Below are positions 7,400 through 15,517 of a stretch of DNA of 29,325 nt, one piece after another. The stretch lies in IMG/VR virus record IMGVR_UViG_3300046642_000359, positions 1-29,325 of that record, one strand, 5' to 3'. Both the position numbers and the translations under genes were made by a program. Source of the stretch: a virus. Every line of letters begins with the position of its first letter. Within the stretch, counting starts at the first letter, position 1. The notes beneath the pieces were generated by a model. It searched no databases, was not told the origin of the DNA, and saw only the letters and a program-made list of their open reading frames with translations.

Positions 7400-8354
7400 T
7401 GGGCACCATCAGGCAGTTGGCGATCGTCACCCATTGAGTCGCATCATTCGATCGGAAATTTCCGATCTGGCGCAACTCCTGGACGATGAAGTTGTTCTGG
7501 AAAGTTGTCTGATATTTGATCGTCGAAGGAAATGAATTCTGCGTGGTAGTGATAAAGCCCGGCAGGTTCTGCAAGCCTTCGGGCATTCTCACAAGCGCTC
7601 CCATCTGGAGGTCGGCACGCGCCACCAATTTCACCTGAACCGTGTTCGCGGCAATCCAGGTCGGCTGGCCAACGAAGTCGGTAAATGCCAACTGCGTAGG
7701 CGCCGGCCTATAGGTCGAATCGAAGACAACAATGCGGCCGGCCTGAATGCCGATCGTTACCGGGTTATCAAACACGGCGCCCGTGAGTTCGGACACCATC
7801 TGAGCCAGCTGGTCAAGCGTGCTGCAAAAATGCACTTCATCGTAGTTGAGCACCAGACTAGAGCTCAGATTCATGTCGACGGCCATTCCCGGATATGCAA
7901 CCGAGAATGTTTGCCTAAGCGCGTCCCCGAGGGACTCGCCAGCGCTCCAATCGAGAACGATGTTTCCGGGATTCTCGTTGGTGTAGGATCCGGGCACCAC
8001 GACGAAATCGAGCGTTTGATCTACGCCCTCCCAGTTTCCGAAGGACTGGAAGATCTGACCTTTTAGGATCGTTCCCGATTGAGCCGGATTGGCCAACGGA
8101 AGTCCCGCGCGCATACCAGACTTAAGTTCCAGCGTCATCCCGGCGAACTGCTGAGATTGCGTAAGATCCTGCAGCGAGATTCCGTACACCGTGATCGTCG
8201 ACGCGCCAGACGGCGTACCGTACGGTCCGACCAAGGCATCGTATTCAATGTTGAGAGCGGCAGGGTCGTAGATGCCTTTCGGATGAGATTCCCATGTACG
8301 GACTGGCTGCGAACCGCCGGGAGCAGTCAGCGTCAGTGCGTAGTATCGGCTCAT
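7392..8354 (-). CDS. Baseplate hub protein
   Basis: 320 aa. It sits between the plug and the spike genes, exactly where the hub (T4 gp27, Mu gp44, Pam3 hub equivalent) is found in compact contractile phages. Visible features are an N-terminal beta-rich domain (YYALTLTAPGGSQPVRTWESH), then EYDALVGPYGTPSGASTITVYGI, and a C-terminal half ending QELRQIGNFRSNDATQWVT. Hubs form the trimer that adapts the sixfold tail tube to the threefold spike. The plug gene stop overlaps this start (ATGA, 8351-8354). Assigned mainly by gene order. Confidence 0.75.
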   Translation of the reverse strand: MSRYYALTLTAPGGSQPVRTWESHPKGIYDPAALNIEYDALVGPYGTPSGASTITVYGISLQDLTQSQQFAGMTLELKSGMRAGLPLANPAQSGTILKGQIFQSFGNWEGVDQTLDFVVVPGSYTNENPGNIVLDWSAGESLGDALRQTFSVAYPGMAVDMNLSSSLVLNYDEVHFCSTLDQLAQMVSELTGAVFDNPVTIGIQAGRIVVFDSTYRPAPTQLAFTDFVGQPTWIAANTVQVKLVARADLQMGALVRMPEGLQNLPGFITTTQNSFPSTIKYQTTFQNNFIVQELRQIGNFRSNDATQWVTIANCLMVPNG

Positions 8355-8629
8355 GGAATAACTTCCAGATTTCCTGTATCTGCCCTGAACAGGATGGTTG
8401 ATCGCTGAAAGATTCCCGGCGCCAACGGAATATCAAACCCGTTGGGCGATCCGACCATTGCGCCAGACCAGATCACATTTCCCGATTGATCGACGATTGT
8501 CAGATACCATCGATTTCCGACGATGTTCCACGTCGCGACCCCCGCATAGCTCGTCGCGTCCAGAGTTAGAGGCGTGGAGAAGGGCGGGTTGGAGGTGGCA
8601 GATGGAATGAAAGGGATCAGCGTCGTCAT
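8351..8629 (-). CDS. Baseplate plug protein (Pam3 gp18-like)
   Basis: 92 aa. The pattern ATWNIVGNRWYLTIVDQSGN, then GSPNGFDIPLAPG and LFRADTGNLEVI, fits the small plug family exemplified by gp18 of cyanophage Pam3: a beta protein with a W-Y-L-x-I-x-D-x-x-G-N strand and a final L-x-F-R-x-D-x-G-x-L-x-V. In Pam3 this protein closes the tail tube lumen at the baseplate. It starts by overlapping the upstream gene by four bases and ends overlapping the hub start. Confidence 0.7.
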   Translation of the reverse strand: MTTLIPFIPSATSNPPFSTPLTLDATSYAGVATWNIVGNRWYLTIVDQSGNVIWSGAMVGSPNGFDIPLAPGIFQRSTILFRADTGNLEVIP

Positions 8630-9369
8630 AGCGGCGAACTCAAAAACTGATTCACGACACCCGCAACCCCATTCACATTCTGTACGGCGCTCTGTGCGGC
8701 GGTTCCTACCGCAGTTACGGAGCTAGACCATATTGAGCTACCGGTGCCGACATTGTTGCCATTGATCGGAGATCCGCTCGTCAGCTTGGTCATGAGGCTG
8801 TTATATGCAGCAGTCGCCTGTTGCCCCGTGATGAGAGGCTGTACAAAGTCCAACTGATAGATGATCTGATGCTGCCTGGTGTCGCCGCCCGTAATGTCCG
8901 TCATTTGGGTAAGCAGACAATTTGTATAGATGAAGGCCGGCGTAGCAATCGAATACGTGCCCCCCGCGGCGTTGTGCGCAATCAGCGAGCTTTGCAAGGC
9001 CGTGAAAATCGCCAGCTTAGTCAGATAGCCCGCAGTGTCCTTCACTGGGGCGATCATCCGTAGCGAAATTGTCAGCGGCTGCTGGATTGTGGCATTCGCC
9101 GCCACGGCCTGGTTAGCGAACGGATAGGTCGCTACCTGCTGATTGATCAGCGTCGATCCCGGCACAGGAACGAAGCGGGCGAAGAATGCATCTGCATTGA
9201 GACCGCTACTCAATGCCCCCTGTGCAGCCGCTGCCGATTGCCCGGCAAGCGCGATAATCGGCAGCATGCCGCCCAGGGTGTTCGTAGCGATCCCGCCAAC
9301 CAGGATGATGGGAGTCACCTGGAAGGCGAGGTCATACGTTGACCTGAACGCGTCGGAAACTATACTCAT
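8626..9369 (-). CDS. Tail tube initiator / baseplate hub adaptor
   Basis: 247 aa. It follows the tape measure gene by one base and precedes the plug gene, the position of the tube-initiator protein in Pam3-like baseplates. The sequence begins with a hydrophobic segment (FQVTPIILVGGIA, then GGMLPIIALAG at about residues 16-43). A beta-rich core follows with ISLRMIAP, HNAAGGTYSIATPAFIYTNC and QIIYQLDFVQPLI, similar in style to tail tube-fold proteins. The C-terminus is Ser/Val-rich and probably flexible. No catalytic motif is visible. Confidence 0.55.
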   Translation of the reverse strand: MSIVSDAFRSTYDLAFQVTPIILVGGIATNTLGGMLPIIALAGQSAAAAQGALSSGLNADAFFARFVPVPGSTLINQQVATYPFANQAVAANATIQQPLTISLRMIAPVKDTAGYLTKLAIFTALQSSLIAHNAAGGTYSIATPAFIYTNCLLTQMTDITGGDTRQHQIIYQLDFVQPLITGQQATAAYNSLMTKLTSGSPINGNNVGTGSSIWSSSVTAVGTAAQSAVQNVNGVAGVVNQFLSSPL

Positions 9370-9370
9370 A

Positions 9371-10966
9371 TCAGTGCGGCGCAGCGTTCATGGAAGTGGC
9401 AACCCGAGCGGGCGTCGAATTGGTGATATTGATGTTGACGTTCTGGCCTTGCCGCAACATAAGCTGGGTGATCTTGCTCAGGTAATCCTGCGTCTCCTTG
9501 CGTGCGTGAGACTCCCAGTTCGCGCCATTCTTCGCAATGTCCTTGTCCAGATTGCCCATGCCCCAGTTGTAGGCGGCAAGGGACTTTCGCACATCGCCGC
9601 CATATCGCTTCAGCAGGAACGCGTCGTACCGTCTGGCAGCATCCTGTGAATCGGCCAGGCTATTGACGTTGCCATGCCCCCATTCTTTCCAGGTGTCTGG
9701 CATGAACTGCATTGGGCCGATCGCGCCTTTCGGCGACAGCAATTTCTTGCCTCGGCTTGATTCGACTGAATACTGCGAATCGATGATGCTATTCAGCGTC
9801 GGAGCGCCAAGGGTGCCGGACTGAAAAGAATCGGCCGTTGACGAAGCTTTACCGCGGAGCCAGTTGCCGAACTGGCGAAGGCCGCTGGTTACTCGGCCCT
9901 CGTTCGGCTGAACGGCTCCAGGGTTCTCAATTGCACTCAGAAGGCTTTTAGCTTCTGGGCCTGCGACCTTCAGCAGATTCACTGCGGCAGCGGCGGCTGA
10001 ATCTCCCAGAATCTTGAGTTCGGGACTGGCAGCGGCGAGCTGGTCGTTGAACGTATTCATGACCTGCGCCCAGTCCGACTTCAGCGCTGCCTTGACGTCG
10101 GACGCCTGATCGGCTGTGCCTTGATCGACCTCGTTGCGCTTGGCATCGGCAATCTGCTTTTGCTGCGCTTTCGCCCAGTCGGAGTCGTTGTAACTCGCGC
10201 CAGTCCGCAACTGCTGGAGCGACAGGAAATCCGTGAAGCCATAAGCCTGCGCCATTGAGCCGGCCGGCATGCCCGATTTCTGCCATTCCCGATACTTCCC
10301 GCTTGCCGCCCGAGCAAAGTCGTACGTCAACTGCTCGGCGTCCTCGTTCTGGATTTGCTGCGGCGTCAGGCCGGCCGCAATCAGGGCGCGCCACTTCGAG
10401 ACGTCACCTTGCGCGTTTGCAATATTCCCGAGATCAGATGCGCCAAGACCGAATTTCTCGAAATTGGCGCCAAATGCTTGCGTCTGCCCAATCTTGAGAC
10501 CAAGTCCGCGGGCCTGGAGGTTTTGCCCGGCCAATTGATTCGTGGCTGCAAAGATGGCCGCAGGAATCGCTAGAGCCGAACCGCCAAGCGCGCCCAGCTT
10601 GAGAAAGATGCCGGACATCTTGGAGATGTCTTTGTGCATTTCCTTCGAGAACTTCGCCATCCGACCCATCTGGATAGCGCCGTCTTTCGTCTTGATATTG
10701 AACTTGTCCTGGACGCCGGTAGATTTCTGAATACCTTTCGATATTAGATCGGCCTGAATGGCCGCTATCGTTATGGCTTCTTTTGTGGACTGGGAGATGT
10801 CCTCGAATTCCCCCATGTCATACAACGCGTCATCGATCGAATTTGCAACCTTCTTCCAATCCTCCGGAGCCTCCTTAAGCCGTTCTTCATACTTCTGGAA
10901 CAACTCATAGAACGCAGAGAACTGCGATGAATCTACGTCGATCTGAACAACACTTTTTGCCGTCAT
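9371..10966 (-). CDS. Tape measure protein with lytic transglycosylase domain
   Basis: 531 aa. Residues 1-115 are charged and helical. Residues 122-142 form a hydrophobic segment (LKLGALGGSALAIPAAIFAA) as expected for a membrane-inserting tape measure. Residues 170-345 are helical. Residues about 390-505 are an SLT-type lytic transglycosylase: SQYSVESSRGKKL (probable catalytic Glu402), SPKGAIGPMQFMPDTW and AYNWGMGN. The length implies a short tail by tape-measure logic. The domain would locally open peptidoglycan during injection. The start overlaps the stop of the frameshifted chaperone frame as ATGA. Identification by position after the chaperones and by the SLT motif is strong. Confidence 0.85.
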   Translation of the reverse strand: MTAKSVVQIDVDSSQFSAFYELFQKYEERLKEAPEDWKKVANSIDDALYDMGEFEDISQSTKEAITIAAIQADLISKGIQKSTGVQDKFNIKTKDGAIQMGRMAKFSKEMHKDISKMSGIFLKLGALGGSALAIPAAIFAATNQLAGQNLQARGLGLKIGQTQAFGANFEKFGLGASDLGNIANAQGDVSKWRALIAAGLTPQQIQNEDAEQLTYDFARAASGKYREWQKSGMPAGSMAQAYGFTDFLSLQQLRTGASYNDSDWAKAQQKQIADAKRNEVDQGTADQASDVKAALKSDWAQVMNTFNDQLAAASPELKILGDSAAAAAVNLLKVAGPEAKSLLSAIENPGAVQPNEGRVTSGLRQFGNWLRGKASSTADSFQSGTLGAPTLNSIIDSQYSVESSRGKKLLSPKGAIGPMQFMPDTWKEWGHGNVNSLADSQDAARRYDAFLLKRYGGDVRKSLAAYNWGMGNLDKDIAKNGANWESHARKETQDYLSKITQLMLRQGQNVNINITNSTPARVATSMNAAPH

Positions 10967-11711
10967 CGTTTTAGCGCCTCTAGCAGATACCTATTTCTGT
11001 ATTCCAGCGCCGATCGGTAAGGGGTGTCGTATCGCTCGAAGGTCTCGACAAACCCCTCTCCGACGATGTAGGTCAGGATGGAATCGAGGACACTGCCTGT
11101 CTCGTAGGTTCTGCCAGCGTCGAGTTCGGCAAGGAAGCGACGAACTCCGTAGGTGCCGAGGACGTAATCGATGCACCCAGCAGAGAAGCGGTGGCCCTCG
11201 CCGTCGTCTCGCGATCGGCTTTGCGAGCCATCGCATAGTGACAGCAGAAAAAAACAATGGACGACGCCACCTCCTCCCAATCCTCGGAGTCAATCTTCCC
11301 GCCAGCGATGGCCGTATCAACGGGGAGCATGTCCCAGCCATGTGCACCCGGACAAAGTACCATCGTCAGGCGCTTGAGTTCCGCGAAGAAAGCCGGCGTC
11401 TCGTCGTCCTGCACATTGCCTTGCTCATCAAAGGAACCGCGTGCCGCTGCGTCTTTCCTGCCTTCATCGCGCAGCGTGAGTGCCGCGATACGTGGACCGG
11501 ACGACATCAAGTAATGGGAGCCCTTAGTGGCCAGCGCTGACTTGGTCGCTGACAGAACGCGGTAATGCTGCTCAAACACTTCCCGCGAGATTGGGCTATG
11601 AAAAGCCCAAACCTTCACGACATCTTCTACGACATCCCTTCCGTCAATCTTCTTCGTGACTTTCTCAGTCACGATGGGCAGTGTCAGGTGTCGCTTTTCG
11701 TCGATTTTCAT
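10963..11711 (-). CDS. Tail assembly chaperone, -1 frameshift fusion (GT-like), 249 aa
   Basis: Product of the ATG at 11711 if ribosomes slip back one base at 11247-11253. The first 155 residues are shared with the unshifted 212-aa protein. The following 94 come from the -1 frame (beginning LLSLCDGS, ending LEYRNRYLLEALKR). This second frame has the composition of a real protein (CIDYVLGTYGVRRFLAELD), and its stop overlaps the tape-measure start as ATGA. Lambda G/GT, P2 E/E' and many other tailed phages make such a pair immediately before the tape measure gene; the fused form delivers the tape measure to the tube subunits. The frame arrangement is seen directly; its use is inferred. Confidence 0.75.
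11073..11711 (-). CDS. Tail assembly chaperone, unshifted product (G-like), 212 aa
   Basis: The ATG at 11711 has a good ribosome site (AAAGGA about six bases upstream). The protein begins with a beta strand (KRHLTLPIVTEKV) and contains a helical core (SREVFEQHYRVLSATKSAL; FFAELKRLTMVL; DWEEVASSIVFFCCHYAMA). It lies between the tail tube and tape measure genes, where the G-like chaperone is expected. The last 57 residues, after the slippery site, are a Ser/Ala/Thr-rich tail made only when no frameshift occurs. These chaperones coat the tape measure protein during tail assembly and are absent from the virion. Confidence 0.75.
   Translation of the reverse strand: MKIDEKRHLTLPIVTEKVTKKIDGRDVVEDVVKVWAFHSPISREVFEQHYRVLSATKSALATKGSHYLMSSGPRIAALTLRDEGRKDAAARGSFDEQGNVQDDETPAFFAELKRLTMVLCPGAHGWDMLPVDTAIAGGKIDSEDWEEVASSIVFFCCHYAMARKADRETTARATASLLGASITSSAPTEFVASLPNSTLAEPTRQAVSSIPS
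11247..11253 (-). promoter_or_regulatory. -1 ribosomal frameshift slippery heptamer
   Basis: Read on the minus strand the heptamer is T TTT TTC, in phase with zero-frame codons GTT TTT TTC (Val-Phe-Phe). This is the canonical X XXY YYZ form: both tRNAs can re-pair after a one-base slip. It lies within the chaperone gene upstream of the tape measure gene. No downstream stimulator was identified by eye. Confidence 0.75.
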
Positions 11712-11739
11712 CTCAATCCTTTATTGAGCCTTAGGAGAT

Positions 11740-11791
11740 GCTGCGGCAACCGGTAAGGGGCCGGCTTTCGGGTCGCGTCCCTAGCCGCAGC
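11740..11791 (-). repeat. Nested inverted repeat in the tube-chaperone gap
   Basis: Eight-base arms gctgcggc (11740-11747) and gccgcagc (11784-11791) enclose a second short pair, ccgg (11750-11753 and 11761-11764). There is no U tract on either side. This occupies the 89-base space between the tail tube stop and the chaperone start. It could be an mRNA stability or translation-control structure; function unknown. Confidence 0.4.
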
Positions 11792-11800
11792 AAAGCAGAA

Positions 11801-12244
11801 TCAGGTGAATGACCACAGGGCGGAGTTGATGTTGAACGTTCCGCGGAGCGTCAACCGAACAACCGGGTCGGTGCCGTCGTAAGCTCCGGGCTCGAGGCTG
11901 CGAATCGCAGTGTCATTCAACGTAATCGCCGGGAATGCGGACGTGTCACTGTGAATCGTCACGTCGCCCAGCACACCTGTGTCCTGAGCTTGCGAGAGCC
12001 AGCTGGCCGCAAGCGGCTGAGACCGCAATAGCCCGACCGTAATAGACGCCATCACATACGGCTCCGGCGAGTTCACGACACCCGTTCCAACTTCGATCTG
12101 TTGCACGAAGTCGCCTTCGAACTCGATCCGGGCAAAAGATTTGCCCATGTACGAAGACTGGATGTTCAGCGTCGGCGAGGACGAGATCACCACATGGCAT
12201 CGAACCCGGTTCAGCGGGCCAGCGATGAGGTAAGGATTAGCCAT
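11801..12244 (-). CDS. Tail tube protein
   Basis: 147 aa with a strong ribosome site (AAGGAG eight bases before the ATG). The order YLIAGPLNRVRCHVVISSSP, GKSFARIEFEG, GVVNSPEPYVMASITVGLL, LGDVTIHSD and DGTDPVVRLTLRGTFNINSALW matches tail tube proteins of contractile phages, beta-barrel subunits that stack as hexamers to form the inner tube. It lies directly downstream of the sheath gene, the usual order. The conserved S-P-E-P-Y and the C-terminal N-S-x-L-W are the strongest visible marks. Confidence 0.8.
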   Translation of the reverse strand: MANPYLIAGPLNRVRCHVVISSSPTLNIQSSYMGKSFARIEFEGDFVQQIEVGTGVVNSPEPYVMASITVGLLRSQPLAASWLSQAQDTGVLGDVTIHSDTSAFPAITLNDTAIRSLEPGAYDGTDPVVRLTLRGTFNINSALWSFT

Positions 12245-12256
12245 TTAGTTTTCTCC

Positions 12257-13582
12257 TTAGCCCACGAACTGGGTAGCGTCGAGGTTGAAGGTAATTGTCA
12301 GGAAGCCATTCTGACCAACCACCGTTGCCGCAAACCCGTTATAGATGCCGTTGTTGTAGTCGCTCGGATTCTGCGTCGTGTATGTCGAGAAGGGGACTGC
12401 GGTAATGTCGACGCTCAACGCACAACCGAATGCAACAGCCGAATTGCCAACGTTCTGGGCTTTCGCCAGAAGGGTGTTGATGCCGGCCTGGTTGTACAGA
12501 AGCGGAGGATTGCTGTTCGATCCATTGATGACAGCGTTCGCCAGCACCTGTTTGACCTGAATCCGGAACCAGTCAATGCCGTACCACCACGAGGCCTGTT
12601 CACCATCCATCAAGGTGCCCTTGAACTGGGTAGCCGTAGAGATGCCGCCTTCGGCACCGGTCAGGATAAGGTTGCCGAAGTTCGTGAGAACGGTATTGAT
12701 GTTCGTCGCATTTCCGATCTGTGACCAAGGCGTTACGCCAAACACATAGCGGAATGCCATCGGGGCGAGCGGATTCGCGGAGCCGGGATTGTTCACCAGC
12801 CACTGATAGAAGCACGCTGCGGCCTGATGCTCCGTGCTGGCTTGTGTCGGACTCGGCACAACCGCAAACACAGCTTTGTTCACGTTGTACGTCGGCAGGT
12901 TCGTGACCGTCGTAGTGACGAAGAAGTACGTCTGGCCACTCGGGCTTTCGTAATTCGCCGTCATGGTGTTCAGCGCCGCGCTCGAGGATGAATCCCACGA
13001 TGCCGGCAACAGATACGAATAGAAAACTTGCGGATTGCTGTTTGCAGTGATCCACGTCTGAAGCGCCGTGATAGCCGCTGCCGCAGTCGTCTGCGACCCG
13101 AGCTCGAGAACGTACACGCCGACTGACGTGCCTTGCGCGAAGAATGTCGTCGCCGAGTTGCTGATGAAACCCGCGTTTGACGGCAGATACGTGCCCGGAA
13201 CTGTCTCGGTGCCTGGATTCGTCGCAATGGCGAACGTGAAGGTATTCGCGCCAGTCACTGACGCAACGTACGTGCCGTTATAAGCGGCAGGAGTGGCGCC
13301 AGCGATTGTCGTAGTGAACGTCTGTCCAGTGGACAGGCCAATAGTCGCAGTCGTAGTAGCGGTGACAACGCCGCTCGACCAGACCATGCCAGTCAGTGCC
13401 AGAGGCGTTGCAAGGATCGCCTGCACTGCGGACAACGTTCCGCAATATTGATACGTGCCAGCGGTGAGGGTCGTGCCGCCCGTAGACACAATCGCACCAC
13501 TCTGCTGGAGCTGCGAGACGGTCGGCGCGCGCGTAACAGTCGTATTGACCGTTACAATCGTCGGAGTGATGGTGGTCGCCAT
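12257..13582 (-). CDS. Tail sheath protein (DUF3383-like) with Ig-like insertion
   Basis: 441 aa. The architecture fits DUF3383 sheaths: N-terminal strand exchanged between subunits (ITPTIVTVNTTVTRAP, then QQSGAIVSTGGTTLTAGTY), a central domain (GVYVLELGSQTTAAAAITAL; PQVFYSYLLPASWD; QTYFFVTTTVTNLP; FAVVPSPTQASTEHQAAACF), DGEQASWWYGIDWFRIQ, and a C-terminal domain (FTTQNPSDYNNG-like segment, then FLTITFNLDATQF). Residues about 63-133 hold an extra beta module (GLSTGQTFTTTIAGATPAAY...) related to those in baseplate J and the decoration protein. Sheath contraction drives the tube into the host. It is followed by the tube gene. Confidence 0.85.
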   Translation of the reverse strand: MATTITPTIVTVNTTVTRAPTVSQLQQSGAIVSTGGTTLTAGTYQYCGTLSAVQAILATPLALTGMVWSSGVVTATTTATIGLSTGQTFTTTIAGATPAAYNGTYVASVTGANTFTFAIATNPGTETVPGTYLPSNAGFISNSATTFFAQGTSVGVYVLELGSQTTAAAAITALQTWITANSNPQVFYSYLLPASWDSSSSAALNTMTANYESPSGQTYFFVTTTVTNLPTYNVNKAVFAVVPSPTQASTEHQAAACFYQWLVNNPGSANPLAPMAFRYVFGVTPWSQIGNATNINTVLTNFGNLILTGAEGGISTATQFKGTLMDGEQASWWYGIDWFRIQVKQVLANAVINGSNSNPPLLYNQAGINTLLAKAQNVGNSAVAFGCALSVDITAVPFSTYTTQNPSDYNNGIYNGFAATVVGQNGFLTITFNLDATQFVG

Positions 13583-13600
13583 GTGGGCGGGCTCCAGTTA

Positions 13601-13912
13601 TTAGATGTACTCGACCACTACGACGCCACCCGTACCGGGGTCGACGACGAGACCGCTCGTGTAAGCCATGTCGAGGGGAACAACGCCAGCGGGAACCCAC
13701 GGCGTAGCGCCAACCTGGAAGAGCGCCGTGGCGGTGACGCCAGCGGCCGTCGTGGCTGCGTCATAGACACCCACGGCGCCGCCGGTCGCGACTGTAATCA
13801 CGGACAACTTCAACGCGCGGCCGACGCCTGTCTTGACGACAGTCTTCGTCGTGATGTTGAGTTTCGTCTTTGCATTGCTAACGTTCTGAACTGCGATCGG
13901 ACCTTGGGGCAT
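13601..13912 (-). CDS. Small beta structural protein upstream of sheath, 103 aa
   Basis: The ATG at 13912 has a good ribosome site (AGGAG seven bases upstream) but lies directly after an intrinsic terminator. The pattern TTKTVVKTGVGRALKLSVIT, GGAVGVYDAATTAAGVTATA and SGLVVDPGTGGVVVVEYI is typical of a widespread small all-beta phage protein found next to neck and sheath genes, often annotated only as a structural protein. A virion decoration or head-tail joining role is likely from position. No enzymatic motif is present. Confidence 0.65.
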   Translation of the reverse strand: MPQGPIAVQNVSNAKTKLNITTKTVVKTGVGRALKLSVITVATGGAVGVYDAATTAAGVTATALFQVGATPWVPAGVVPLDMAYTSGLVVDPGTGGVVVVEYI

Positions 13913-13926
13913 TTAAAGCTCCTGAA

Positions 13927-13951
13927 AAAAGAAAACCCGCCGGAGCGGGTT
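13927..13951 (-). terminator. Intrinsic terminator after the neck block
   Basis: The perfect seven-base arms aacccgc (13934-13940) and gcgggtt (13945-13951) enclose a cgga tetraloop. On the minus strand the hairpin is followed by UUUUCUUUUUU. It lies between the stop of the 313-aa neck gene and the start of the 103-aa beta protein. Confidence 0.85.
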
Positions 13952-13977
13952 GGTTGTCTGCAGCAGCGGTATGCCCG

Positions 13978-14919
13978 CTAGGTGGTAATAGAACTGAATC
14001 CGGCAGAGAGAATCAGCCGTCTGGCGATTGCATCCGACGTCGACTGGAAGTACCACGCGTCGATGTCGATCGTCTTTTTCATGGCGATGACATTCAATTC
14101 GGATTGCGTGCGCTTCTGATCCTTGATGGCCGGGGAATTGCCAAATCCGAAGTTGTCACTGTCCATCGAATACTCAATGAGCGAGACGAGGTACTGAGTC
14201 GCCATCTGATTCGTGAAGCCGTACAGCGTCAGCCTCACGCGGTCCTTCGCCAGTTGAGTACTGGGCAGATCATGAAGCGGGGCGGGTGAACCGGGCCCGG
14301 TAGTTCCTGGCCATCCGTAGATCGGAAATGACGGCGCTTCCGTCATATCCGGTTCGATATGAGCCGTGATGTACGGTGGAACAATGTTCGCCGGCACGAG
14401 ATAGGACGGATAGACCGGCGCAAAGCTGTTCTGGCTCAGCCAGATTGGCAGGCTGTTCGAGACGATCGGACCAACGGGCAGATCCGCAGCGCTATCGACC
14501 AATTGCGAGGCGAGGGCTGGATAAACCGCATTGCCTTCGTAGTGGTACAGGTTCGCTTGCTGGTAGAACGACGCACGCGTATTGAACGAAAACTGGATGC
14601 CCTCGAACGTGCCGACCCAGATCGTATTCGGCGCGATGCTGTTGAAATCATCGATCTGGCTTAGGGCCGTGAGAATCACGCGATTGACTGCGATCGTCTC
14701 GTCTTCGTTCTGCTGCTGATTCGTTGCGTAGTGCAGCGACCCTTCTACCGTCGTAGTTTGTCCGGTGTTGACCCAGAAAACGTAGGAATCCGGCGAAACG
14801 ATTTGCTGAACGTACTGCGTGAATGTGATCGTCTGGTGCTGCGACAGGGTATTGACGCCTGCCGCCAGCCCATTCGCCAGTTGTGACTGGTTACCAATTG
14901 ACTCGGCTATGGATGGCAT
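13978..14919 (-). CDS. Neck / tail-completion-type structural protein, 313 aa
   Basis: I choose the ATG at 14919, which overlaps the upstream stop as TGATG. A GTG four codons further upstream (14931) is also possible and gives 317 aa. No named family is recognised. Visible traits are an aromatic-rich beta N-terminus (TITFTQYVQQIV, YVFWVNTGQTT), a Pro-rich middle (PVYPSYLVPANIVPPYITAH) and a C-terminal helix-rich part (DRVRLTLYGFTNQMATQYLV). Position between connector genes and the sheath suggests a gateway, neck or tail terminator protein. It is followed by a terminator, so it closes one transcription segment. Confidence 0.55.
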   Translation of the reverse strand: MPSIAESIGNQSQLANGLAAGVNTLSQHQTITFTQYVQQIVSPDSYVFWVNTGQTTTVEGSLHYATNQQQNEDETIAVNRVILTALSQIDDFNSIAPNTIWVGTFEGIQFSFNTRASFYQQANLYHYEGNAVYPALASQLVDSAADLPVGPIVSNSLPIWLSQNSFAPVYPSYLVPANIVPPYITAHIEPDMTEAPSFPIYGWPGTTGPGSPAPLHDLPSTQLAKDRVRLTLYGFTNQMATQYLVSLIEYSMDSDNFGFGNSPAIKDQKRTQSELNVIAMKKTIDIDAWYFQSTSDAIARRLILSAGFSSITT

Positions 14920-15509
14920 CAGGACATCCACGCGACAAAGTGCGACTGATACATGCCCGTATCGACGAATGATTCACGCCGCGGGTTGCTCTTGGCATAC
15001 GGGTGCTTCAGGCGGTGATTCACGCCGTCCAATGCAGCCTGAGTCGGAACACCTTCGACGCCCATATGCTCGATCGCGCCCGTAGCGAGGAAGTTCTTGA
15101 ACATCGCAGTAATGGCTGTTTCCGCCGACGCGAACGGATTGGGACTCGCTCCACCGCCCATCATCATTGTTTCAAGGGCGCCGGCCAGCGATCCTTCAAG
15201 CTCTTTGGCGATGTCCGGCATGTGGGCGAATGCGAACGTATCCATCACGCCATATTTCGACTCGAGGATTTCTGCGACGTCACCGGTCGTCTGGCCGCCG
15301 TTTGCCGATTTCGGCTTGACCGGCTTATTGGCTTTGCCTTTTTTCGCCTGCGGGACTCTCTCTGGCTGAGCGGCGTTCGCATAGGGTACGTCGATGATGC
15401 CGAGATTCAACGTGAGGCGACTCGGCGCGTTCCTGGCAAATACTTTCGGCGCCGAGTAGCTTCCGCCACCATCTGCTATCGGTGATTCAAAGTCGCGTCC
15501 GGCTGCCAT
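14919..15509 (-). CDS. Uncharacterised head-tail joining region protein, 196 aa
   Basis: It has a strong ribosome site (GAGGTGAT just before the ATG at 15509). The N-terminal third is beta-like (PSRLTLNLGIIDVPYANAAQ). A basic Lys-rich linker follows (residues about 52-68). The C-terminal half is helical (GDVAEILESKYGVMDTFAFA; AETAITAMFKNFLATGA) and ends RRESFVDTGMYQSHFVAWMS. The lengths and neighbours place it among neck genes, but I recognise no family. An adaptor or completion role is inferred from context only. Confidence 0.5.
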   Translation of the reverse strand: MAAGRDFESPIADGGGSYSAPKVFARNAPSRLTLNLGIIDVPYANAAQPERVPQAKKGKANKPVKPKSANGGQTTGDVAEILESKYGVMDTFAFAHMPDIAKELEGSLAGALETMMMGGGASPNPFASAETAITAMFKNFLATGAIEHMGVEGVPTQAALDGVNHRLKHPYAKSNPRRESFVDTGMYQSHFVAWMS

Positions 15510-15517
15510 ATATCACC

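Noticed and set aside
10963-11280. Independent 105-aa protein in the second chaperone frame
   Set aside because: Its own start lies in a stretch better explained as a shadow. The slippery heptamer and coupling to the tape measure favour a frameshift extension.
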